This document shows, piece after piece, positions 1 to 5,225 of a stretch of DNA of 5,225 nt. Numbering within the stretch: position 1 is the stretch's first letter; each line of letters starts with the position of its first letter. The stretch lies in assembly GCA_903953615.1 (NCBI GenBank), contig CAJBKH010000102.1:1-5225 (forward strand), given 5' to 3'. The stretch comes from an uncultured Bacteroidota bacterium. Lineage in GTDB: Bacteria > Bacteroidota > Bacteroidia > NS11-12g > UBA955. A program made the position numbers and the translations under genes. The notes under the pieces were generated by a model. It saw only the letters and a list, made by a program, of their open reading frames with translations. It had not been told where the DNA came from and ran no database searches.

Positions 1-365
1 AATTGAGGGTTCAAAATTTATTAGCCCGAAAAGGCAATTCTGCTGCAACTGTTAGTCACTCTATCAAAGACTTTACGTTCGGTAACAATTATGTCAATTT
101 CGAAACCTATGAAGCGAGAACACAAAATGGCAAATTTACTTTAACTAAAAAGGAAGCCTTGTTATTGAAATTATTAATCGAACATAAAAACGAAGTGGTG
201 AGTCGCGAGAAGATTTTGCAAACTGTTTGGGGCTATGCCGTATACCCTTCTACTAGAACCATCGATAACTTCATCTTGTCTTTTAGAAAGTACTTTGAAT
301 CTGATCCTAAAAATCCACAATATATCAATGCCATCAGAGGCGTTGGTTACCGATTTGAAATTTAA
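1..365 (+). CDS. OmpR/PhoB-family response regulator, C-terminal part (5' end outside window)
   Basis: This is the DNA-binding part of a two-component response regulator, a cytoplasmic transcription factor switched by a partner histidine kinase. The reading frame is already open at the left edge (first full codon at base 3), and its first residues (LRVQNLLARK) look like the end of the last receiver-domain helix, so about 100-120 residues are missing. Numbering from base 3, the winged-helix domain runs from about residue 23 to 120. It contains LTKKEALLLKLL (48-58), VVSREKILQTVWG (65-77), the recognition-helix segment TRTIDNFILSFRKYF (84-98) and the terminal wing GVGYRF (113-118). The RT-D and FRK positions match PhoB-type recognition helices, but the positions equivalent to E. 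coli PhoB His198 and Arg201 are Phe and Ser, so I do not call it PhoB. The TTG at base 3 is an internal codon, not a start. No kinase gene is visible. It may control the operon that begins 110 bp downstream, but this is inferred from position only. Confidence 0.93.
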   Translation, partial: LRVQNLLARKGNSAATVSHSIKDFTFGNNYVNFETYEARTQNGKFTLTKKEALLLKLLIEHKNEVVSREKILQTVWGYAVYPSTRTIDNFILSFRKYFESDPKNPQYINAIRGVGYRFEI

Positions 366-386
366 TTAAAATAATGCTGTTGGTTT

Positions 387-415
387 TTGTCATTTTTATG
401 TCATTAAAAGGCATT
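387..415 (+). promoter_or_regulatory. Pho-box-like tandem repeat (candidate response-regulator binding site)
   Basis: Two heptamers, TTGTCAT (387-393) and ATGTCAT (398-404), are separated by TTTT, giving an 11-bp period. A weaker third copy, GGCATT (410-415), keeps the CATT core 10 bp further on, so the three CATT cores start at 391, 402 and 412. The E. coli Pho box is a CTGTCAT-like direct heptamer repeat with a 4-bp AT-rich spacer and the same 11-bp period, bound head-to-tail by PhoB-type winged helices. The repeat and its phasing are seen directly. Binding by the adjacent PhoB/OmpR-type regulator is inference. The site lies just upstream of the candidate promoter, as expected for an activator. 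A chance repeat in AT-rich DNA is the main alternative. Confidence 0.45.
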
Positions 416-421
416 GAGTTC

Positions 422-451
422 TTCAATACCAATAGTAAAAACGTAATTTTG
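422..451 (+). promoter_or_regulatory. Candidate Bacteroidota housekeeping promoter
   Basis: TAATTTTG at 444-451 matches the Bacteroidota -7 consensus TAnnTTTG at every fixed position. The expected -33 TTG is only approximate: TTC at 422-424 lies 19 bp upstream, whereas a perfect TTG (414-416) is 27 bp upstream and too far. A weak -33 would fit a promoter that needs an activator bound at the repeats just upstream. Transcription would start near 457, leaving a leader of roughly 18 nt before the ATG at 475. No Shine-Dalgarno site is present in that leader, but it is A-rich (AAAATATCACAAAA), as is common for translation initiation in this phylum. Confidence 0.5.
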
Positions 452-474
452 CAGCACTTTAAAATATCACAAAA

Positions 475-1734
475 ATGAAACAAAAAATATTACTCATTCT
501 CCTCGTCGCTTTCTCTACTCAACTTTTCTCTCAATGCGCGACTTCTGACAGCACCAACATGGGCCCTGGCTATGTCAACGATGTATTTTACTCATTTCAA
601 AATGGTACAGTTAAAACTGTTTCTAATAGCAATTGGCACATGGCCTTTTCAGTGCAAGGCAGTAAGTTTCCATCTCATCCTGAGACTGGGGTATCGATTC
701 GAGTGAACAGTGTGAAAGGTAATGTATTGGTAAAGTTAAATGGCGCAAATGCTGCCAATTGGAGAGCCATTGACACCACTGGTTTATACACTTTACCAGA
801 ACGCCTTGACTCATTTAAAACATGGGACTTCGGTGCCTTTAACAAAGGTTATAATTACACCAAAGCACCCTTTAATTTTATTTGGGGTGCATACAATAGC
901 ACTACCAAAAATGTTGATGGTAACAATGTATTTGTGCTATATAACAAAACTGCCGGCGTTTACAAAAAAGTATTTATTAAATCTTTGGGTTTTGATACCC
1001 TTTGGAATGTTATCATTTCGAACATTGACAATAGTGATTCTACCAATTTAATTTTTAGCAAAGGTTCATTCTCTAACCGCCTATTTGTATATTACGACGC
1101 GGTGAACAAACAATTGAATGACAGAGAGCCTGCAAGAAATACTTGGGATTTGGTATGGACCCGCTACAAAGATGTCGTGACCCAATTCAACGTAACTGGT
1201 GCTTATCCATTAACTGGTATCCTCGCCAACAAGAGCGATACCATTGCAAAAAACATGGGCAAAAAGTGTAATGAGGTTTGGTTAACAAGCGCTACTGCGC
1301 CTTTTCTTCAAAACACAAATAATATAGGATGGGATTGGAAAATTCCACCTCAAGGCCCTGGTGCTTTCTTAATGGTTGACACTTTTGTCTTCTTTGTAAA
1401 AAACAGTCCTACTAAATATTACAAATTATCATTTAATAAATTTGGTGGTTCTGCCACTGGTAAAACTTATTTTTCTGTCAACCAAGTAAGTTCTTCCATT
1501 AATAAAATTGATTTAAATACAACTAGCATCTATCCTAACCCAACAAGTGGTCTATTAAAAATCAATAGCGAAGAAAACATTCTTAACGTCGAATTAATTG
1601 ATGTGACTGGTAGTAAATCGAATTTAATCATGAACAACAACACCATTGATATTTCAAATTTATCGAGCGGTATCTACATGTTAAACATTCAAACTAAATC
1701 TGGCATCTATAGCCACAAATTGGTTAAAGCTTAG
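475..1734 (+). CDS. HmuY-like secreted protein with T9SS type A sorting domain
   Basis: Probable hemophore-like protein that presents heme (or a similar ligand) to the receptor encoded next. The ATG start is followed by a Sec signal peptide (1-20, ending LFSQ); Gln just before Cys21 argues against a lipobox. The mature region shows two HmuY-like units. Unit A (about 33-185) has VFYSFQNG (37-44), NWHMAF (53-58) and a late strand FVLY...YKKVFIK (153-169). Unit B (about 200-337) has LFVYYD (203-208), TWDLVWTRY (223-231) and FFVKNSPTKYYKLSF (306-320). Similar segments (a YFSF strand, NWDMA, then a late FFV...F strand) occur once in P. gingivalis HmuY, as I recall its sequence. The C-terminus (about 346-419) is a T9SS type A sorting domain: IYPNPTSG (352-359), a LSSGIYMLNI strand and terminal KLVKA. 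That predicts export across the outer membrane and cleavage or anchoring at the surface. It is first in the operon, 6 bp before the receptor. HmuY assignment is by motif pattern; T9SS assignment is strong. Confidence 0.85.
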   Translation: MKQKILLILLVAFSTQLFSQCATSDSTNMGPGYVNDVFYSFQNGTVKTVSNSNWHMAFSVQGSKFPSHPETGVSIRVNSVKGNVLVKLNGANAANWRAIDTTGLYTLPERLDSFKTWDFGAFNKGYNYTKAPFNFIWGAYNSTTKNVDGNNVFVLYNKTAGVYKKVFIKSLGFDTLWNVIISNIDNSDSTNLIFSKGSFSNRLFVYYDAVNKQLNDREPARNTWDLVWTRYKDVVTQFNVTGAYPLTGILANKSDTIAKNMGKKCNEVWLTSATAPFLQNTNNIGWDWKIPPQGPGAFLMVDTFVFFVKNSPTKYYKLSFNKFGGSATGKTYFSVNQVSSSINKIDLNTTSIYPNPTSGLLKINSEENILNVELIDVTGSKSNLIMNNNTIDISNLSSGIYMLNIQTKSGIYSHKLVKA

Positions 1735-1740
1735 TGACCT

Positions 1741-3756
1741 TTGAAACGCATTATTACATATCTTTTTCTGTCTTTTACATTGCTATATTTCGGCAATGTA
1801 AAAGCGCAGATTGATGATACTGCAGTATTGCAAACCTATGTACATACAGGTGAAATTGCGCCTACTACCTCTTCCAAAACAGTTCAGAATGTAAAAATAA
1901 TTACATTCAAAAACATTGAAAGGCAAGGGGCTTTTAACCTCAAAGATGTGCTGATTAAGGAATTAAACATCCGCATCAACAACGACAATATTCTTGGCAG
2001 CTCAATGAGTTTACAAGGTATTAGCGGTCAAAATGTAAAAATTCTTTTAGATGGGGTGCCGATGATTGGTCGTGAAAACGGCAACATCGACCTCAGTCAA
2101 ATTAACCTAACCAACATCGACCGCATTGAAATTATTGAGGGACCATTATCTGTTATCTATGGCACCGATGCTTTGGGTGGTGTTATTAATCTTATATCTA
2201 AAAAAGCTGTACTCAACAGAGACAAACCTGCGCAACTTACTGGCAATACTTATTACGAATCAATTGGTCAGTATAACATTGGTGGTGGCGGTGTCGTGAA
2301 CGTGAACAAGCTGATGGATTTCTCGGCCAATGTGAACCGGAATTTCTTCTCTGGTTATAATCCTGATAAGTCGAGTCGCACCATGGTATGGAAACCCAAA
2401 CAACAAGTGTTCGGTAACTTTAGCATTCTTAATGAAAAAGGCAAATTGCGCATTCGTTTTAAAACAGATATTTTCAATGAAAAAATCGAGAACAAAGGCG
2501 AACCCGTGATTAACCATGTGGAAGCATATGCCAAAGATCAATACTATATTACCAACCGTTTAACAAGTTCCTTGAGTTTAGATTATAAAAGAGATTCTAG
2601 CACCTATGAAAATCTTTTAACCTCGTTTAGTTATTACAACCGAGACATGATTACTTATCTCAAAGATTTAGTGGATCCTAATCTCCCACCTACACTTGTT
2701 GACAATAGAGAATCTCAAAGTAGAAATTACTTCTTGAATTTCATGACCCGCGGCAGTTATAACAAACAATACAATTCAAAATTCAACTACCAGTATGGCT
2801 TCGATATCAACATCAACAGTGCATTTGGCACACGTATCGAAAGCGATAAAGGCAAAATGAATGACTTCGCAGCATTTGCATGTGTAGAGATTAAACACCT
2901 TAAAAACTTTAATATTAAACCAGGTGTAAGAGCCTCTTATAACTCGCGCTACCCTGCCCCTTTCATTCCTTCTATTCAAGTGCAATTTGCAGGCGTTAAA
3001 AACTTAACCATTCGCTATTCTTATGGCAAGGGCTTCAGAGCCCCTTCTTTGAAAGAATTGTATTTAAACTTTGTAGATTACAACCACAATATACAAGGTA
3101 ACGGCCAATTAAAATCCGAGGTTTCGAATAACCACAACCTTACTTTTCGTTACAAATTAAAACTGAATAGGAAAATACAAGTGTTCATAGACAATGGCAA
3201 TTTCTACAACCATATCTACAACCAAATTTCATTGGTTTCTTTAAATGCCAATATCAATGAATATACCTACATGAACATCGATAATTTCAAATCGATAGGC
3301 ACCAATTTAAATCTTTCGCTGCAATACAAACAACTAAACATTTCTGCTGGATATGCTATCACAGGCATCTATAACAATGCCTTTAAAGCCATCAACGAAT
3401 ACAAATACAACTACTCACCAGAAGGCCGGTCACAAATATCTTATGCCATGGGTAAAAAGAAATCGAAAACAACCTTATCACTTTTCTATAAATACAATGG
3501 TAAACGCATCGGTTATTCTTTGAGCGATACACGTGAAATAGTGCAAACAAAGATTGAAGATTATTCGATGCTTGATTTTACCATTAACCGCCCGATGCAT
3601 AAAAAGAAATTAAATTTAACCGTTGGTTGTAAAAACATTTTCAATGTTAGAAACATTAATTCAACAGGCAGTTTAACGTTTCACTCAACTGGGAATAGTT
3701 CAATGCCCGTATCGGTAGGTCGCTCATTATTTTGTCAACTTAATTTTACACTATAA
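1741..3756 (+). CDS. hmuR: HmuR-like TonB-dependent outer-membrane receptor (probable heme receptor), TTG start
   Basis: Outer-membrane beta-barrel that imports a ligand, probably heme, using TonB energy. The start is TTG: an in-frame TGA lies at 1735-1737, the next in-frame Met is about 90 codons in, and TTG gives a proper signal peptide (1-22, ending VKA). The plug domain (about 45-150) contains LQGISGQNVKILLDGVP (91-107), then IEIIEGPLSVIYGTDALGGVIN (129-150), which is standard for the family. The barrel covers roughly 155-671 and ends QLNFTL. A FRAP motif (432-435) is followed by His449 in YNHNIQGN and by NGQL (454-457), at the place of the FRAP/NPNL box with an intervening His known in heme receptors such as HemR and HmuR. 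NPNL is degenerate here. There is no N-terminal carboxypeptidase-like domain and no SusD partner, so it is not a SusC glycan receptor. At 671 aa it has the usual length for HmuR-type receptors. It sits 6 bp after one HmuY-like gene and 3 bp before another. The symbol denotes similarity, not proven orthology. Confidence 0.88.
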   Translation: MKRIITYLFLSFTLLYFGNVKAQIDDTAVLQTYVHTGEIAPTTSSKTVQNVKIITFKNIERQGAFNLKDVLIKELNIRINNDNILGSSMSLQGISGQNVKILLDGVPMIGRENGNIDLSQINLTNIDRIEIIEGPLSVIYGTDALGGVINLISKKAVLNRDKPAQLTGNTYYESIGQYNIGGGGVVNVNKLMDFSANVNRNFFSGYNPDKSSRTMVWKPKQQVFGNFSILNEKGKLRIRFKTDIFNEKIENKGEPVINHVEAYAKDQYYITNRLTSSLSLDYKRDSSTYENLLTSFSYYNRDMITYLKDLVDPNLPPTLVDNRESQSRNYFLNFMTRGSYNKQYNSKFNYQYGFDININSAFGTRIESDKGKMNDFAAFACVEIKHLKNFNIKPGVRASYNSRYPAPFIPSIQVQFAGVKNLTIRYSYGKGFRAPSLKELYLNFVDYNHNIQGNGQLKSEVSNNHNLTFRYKLKLNRKIQVFIDNGNFYNHIYNQISLVSLNANINEYTYMNIDNFKSIGTNLNLSLQYKQLNISAGYAITGIYNNAFKAINEYKYNYSPEGRSQISYAMGKKKSKTTLSLFYKYNGKRIGYSLSDTREIVQTKIEDYSMLDFTINRPMHKKKLNLTVGCKNIFNVRNINSTGSLTFHSTGNSSMPVSVGRSLFCQLNFTL

Positions 3757-3759
3757 AAC

Positions 3760-4791
3760 ATGAAACAGTTTATCGGTTTAACATTGCTCATTCTCTTAAG
3801 CACCTCGTGTTTTAAGAAGGACGATGCAGTAGACTTGCCGCCTGGTATCACAGAAATCAGTACCTGCTTTATGGGAACCGATGCCGATCATTATTCTAAA
3901 CAAATGTACTTCGACTTAAGCACGAATACCTTTTATGAAAAACAAATACAAGATTGGGACCTTTGCTTTCAGTCGGCCGATAATGGCTATGGTGCATTTA
4001 TTAATGGAGGAAATACTATCACCATTAGAAAGGCTGATCTTTACAACCTAAATGAAAAATTAACCAGCGATACTAACTATATTTTAAAGCAAGATGAGTT
4101 GGTAGATGCAAGCAATGGCAACCCCGCACAAACCGCTATGGGTGATTGGAAAACGTATAAAAAACCATCCGGCACTGGCGACACCATACACGGTATTTAT
4201 TTTATTGAACTTGGCTATATTGCAGGAAGAGAAAGATTCAGAAAACTTCAAATTCTAAGTGTTAACGATTCATTTTATAGTCTTAAAATCTGTAAAATTG
4301 ATGACAACGATGGCCCTATTATCAAAATCCAAAAAAACAAGACTCAAAATTATACTTATTACAGCCTTAAGAACTATGGAAAAGTGGTTGATTTTGCAGA
4401 ACCTTCGAAAGGCGAATGGGACATTGTTTTTACAAAATACAGAACCACAATTCCTAATCCTCCAACCACAATTCTATACACATTAACTGGCGTTTTAAGC
4501 AACCCTAACAACGTTGCAGTATACTTGGAAAAGACGCTTAAATTCGATGATATTGATGGCTATATTGTAAACAATATTACTTTTAATACGGATCGCGATG
4601 CTATAGGTTATGACAATTGGAAAACCTTCGATTATGTCAATGGCGCTAAAGGAAGGTATACAGTGCATCCTGAATTAACCTACATCATTAGAGACACTGA
4701 TAATAAATATTATAAACTTCGGTTTCTTGATTTCTATGACAAACAAGATAGAACAGGCAATCCAAAATTCGAATTCATTCGCATTAAATAA
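3760..4791 (+). CDS. HmuY-like surface lipoprotein (tandem HmuY-type units)
   Basis: Probable ligand-capturing lipoprotein partner of the receptor; HmuY binds heme and hands it to HmuR in P. gingivalis. The ATG lies 3 bp after the receptor stop. The signal peptide ends in a lipobox LSTSC, with lipidation at Cys17. FKKDD follows directly and resembles the K-(D/E)2 lipoprotein export signal that sends Bacteroidota lipoproteins to the cell surface. Two HmuY-like units follow. Unit A (about 41-185) has MYFDL (49-53), DWDLCF (65-70) and YFIELGY...FRKLQIL (147-166). Unit B (about 197-343) has YTYYSLKNYGKVV (198-210), EWDIVFTKY (219-227) and YIIRDTDNKYYKLRF (308-322), ending KFEFIRIK. Unit B closely parallels unit B of the first operon gene (WD[LI]V then KYYKL-F), but there is no T9SS domain. 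Heme ligands cannot be assigned by eye; candidate residues include His44, His143, Met49 and His303. It may be annotated simply as hypothetical or HmuY family. Confidence 0.83.
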   Translation: MKQFIGLTLLILLSTSCFKKDDAVDLPPGITEISTCFMGTDADHYSKQMYFDLSTNTFYEKQIQDWDLCFQSADNGYGAFINGGNTITIRKADLYNLNEKLTSDTNYILKQDELVDASNGNPAQTAMGDWKTYKKPSGTGDTIHGIYFIELGYIAGRERFRKLQILSVNDSFYSLKICKIDDNDGPIIKIQKNKTQNYTYYSLKNYGKVVDFAEPSKGEWDIVFTKYRTTIPNPPTTILYTLTGVLSNPNNVAVYLEKTLKFDDIDGYIVNNITFNTDRDAIGYDNWKTFDYVNGAKGRYTVHPELTYIIRDTDNKYYKLRFLDFYDKQDRTGNPKFEFIRIK

Positions 4792-4793
4792 CC

Positions 4794-4822
4794 CCATTAA
4801 CCTCGCCTACTTCAATTAATGG
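4794..4822 (+). repeat. Inverted repeat spanning the start codon of the YkgJ-family gene
   Basis: CCATTAA (4794-4800) and TTAATGG (4816-4822) are perfect reverse complements separated by 15 nt. The right arm contains the ATG start (4819-4821), so the mRNA could fold and hide that start. The stem is short and AT-rich with a large loop and has no following T run, so it is not a convincing terminator. It lies in the 27-bp gap after the lipoprotein gene and could lower translation of the downstream gene, or be fortuitous. Confidence 0.35.
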
Positions 4823-5225
4823 ATTGGACCCTCAACACCACTTGGCAAAAAAAAGCCAAAGAAAAAAAGAAAACCTATCAACGCTTTTTGAATGCAGTAA
4901 AACCTGCAGAACTCATCAAAAAATTACCTGCTTTACACGATGAAGCTTTTTCGAAAATCGATTGTTTGGATTGTGCCAACTGTTGCAAAAACCACAGTCC
5001 TACTTTTAAAAGCACCGACCTTAAGCGCATCAGCAAACATCTAAAAATAAAAGAAACCGAGCTTATAGAAAATTATTTAAAACTCGATGAAGACAATGAT
5101 TTTGTTTTAAAACAATCGCCTTGTACTTTTCTAAATACTGACAATACATGTCAAATCTATGAAGTGCGTCCTTCCGATTGTGCACGCTATCCGTACACCG
5201 ATGAGGATGTATTCATCAAACGAAA
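4819..5225 (+). CDS. YkgJ-family cysteine-cluster protein (CxxCxxCC), 3' end outside window
   Basis: The frame stays open from ATG 4819 to the right edge, giving 135 complete codons. An in-frame TAA (4798-4800) with no ATG, GTG or TTG between it and 4819 supports this start. The N-terminus is Lys-rich and probably helical (residues 9-35, with KKAKEKKKTYQRF). The family motif CLDCANCC occupies 49-56, followed by C102 in SPCTFL, C111, and C121 within YEVRPSDCARYPY (114-126). This is the pattern of the YkgJ / UPF0153 zinc- or iron-binding cluster family, whose cysteines are thought to hold a metal or Fe-S centre; the biochemical role is not established. There is no signal peptide or membrane segment, so it is expected in the cytoplasm. 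It lies 27 bp after the lipoprotein gene in the same orientation, so co-transcription is possible, though this family is scattered widely in genomes and a heme link is only a guess. The protein appears nearly complete apart from its C-terminal tail. Confidence 0.9.
   Translation, partial: MDWTLNTTWQKKAKEKKKTYQRFLNAVKPAELIKKLPALHDEAFSKIDCLDCANCCKNHSPTFKSTDLKRISKHLKIKETELIENYLKLDEDNDFVLKQSPCTFLNTDNTCQIYEVRPSDCARYPYTDEDVFIKR

Larger units (their letters stand above)
366..474 (+). promoter_or_regulatory. Intergenic region upstream of the heme-uptake-like operon
   Basis: This 109-bp stretch between the response regulator stop and the ATG of the T9SS-exported protein is the only substantial non-coding DNA in the window. 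It is strongly AT-rich. Reading downstream it holds a tandem TGTCATT repeat (387-405), a small inverted repeat ATTGA-N5-TCAAT (413-427), a candidate TAnnTTTG promoter element (444-451) and an A-rich leader ending in ACAAAAATG. I see no GC-rich hairpin followed by a T run, so no intrinsic terminator for the regulator gene can be named. Transcription from the regulator might therefore continue into the operon. Confidence 0.6.

Noticed and set aside
366..420. Intrinsic terminator after the response regulator gene
   Set aside because: There are T runs but no GC-containing stem before them.
413..427. ATTGA-N5-TCAAT inverted repeat as a separate operator
   Set aside because: Arms are only 5 bp in AT-rich DNA and there is no second copy, so it is too weak to claim alone; mentioned only in the intergenic description.
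366..474. Fur-type iron box upstream of the operon
   Set aside because: I looked for GATAAT-like 7-1-7 inverted repeats. The AT-rich stretch near 363-376 only matches loosely and has no convincing dyad.
495..537. Cys21 of the T9SS protein as a lipoprotein lipobox
   Set aside because: The residues before Cys are LFSQ; Gln at -1 does not fit a lipobox (Gly, Ala or Ser expected). The T9SS sorting domain also fits a signal peptidase I substrate better.
623..814. Minus-strand open frame
   Set aside because: It lies wholly inside the T9SS protein gene, has no recognisable domain and no initiation signal. The same applies to minus-strand frames at 2260-2541 and 2776-2985 and the +-strand frames at 740-1051 and 4259-4486.
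1741..3756. SusC-type glycan receptor
   Set aside because: The N-terminal carboxypeptidase-like domain is absent, the length is about 670 rather than about 1000 residues, and neither downstream gene resembles SusD.
4847..4868. A8 and A7 tracts near the start of the YkgJ-family gene as a phase-variation switch
   Set aside because: They encode an ordinary Lys-rich N-terminus, the frame is intact, and short A runs are common in DNA this AT-rich.
1..5225. CRISPR array, tRNA/rRNA gene, insertion sequence or prophage remnant
   Set aside because: No spaced repeats, transposase motifs, terminal inverted repeats or tRNA-like cloverleaf were seen; coding density is high and all genes run in the same direction.

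Overview
The window looks like chromosomal DNA from a member of the Bacteroidota (Flavobacteriia, Sphingobacteriia or Chitinophagia type; I cannot fix the genus). The evidence is AT-rich DNA, a type IX secretion (T9SS) type A C-terminal sorting domain with a YPNP motif, a TAnnTTTG-type promoter element, A-rich leaders instead of clear Shine-Dalgarno sites, and a lipoprotein carrying a Bacteroidota-style lipoprotein export signal. All five genes lie on the + strand. The first and last are cut by the window edges.

Layout: 1-365 is the C-terminal part of an OmpR/PhoB-family response regulator (DNA-binding domain nearly complete, receiver domain missing). 366-474 is the only sizeable intergenic region. 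It holds a tandem TGTCATT repeat with an 11-bp period, much like a Pho box, followed by a candidate sigma-ABfr promoter. 475-1734 is a secreted HmuY-like protein with a T9SS sorting domain. 1741-3756 is an HmuR-like TonB-dependent outer-membrane receptor with a TTG start. 3760-4791 is a second HmuY-like protein, this time a lipoprotein. 4819 to the right edge is a YkgJ-family cysteine-cluster (CxxCxxCC) protein. The gaps between the last four genes are 6, 3 and 27 bp, so they probably form one operon.

How the genes may work together (inference): the central three genes resemble the Porphyromonas gingivalis hmuY-hmuR heme-acquisition pair, but with a hemophore-like protein on each side of the receptor. 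One is exported by T9SS to the surface or medium, and the other is a lipidated, probably surface-exposed lipoprotein. Each appears to contain two HmuY-like units in tandem rather than the single unit of P. gingivalis HmuY. Heme is the likeliest substrate, judged from family resemblance and a His placed between the FRAP and N-x-x-L motifs of the receptor; another porphyrin or metal chelate cannot be excluded. The most novel-looking points are the paired, duplicated hemophore-like proteins with different export signals and the Pho-box-like repeat between a PhoB-type regulator and this operon.
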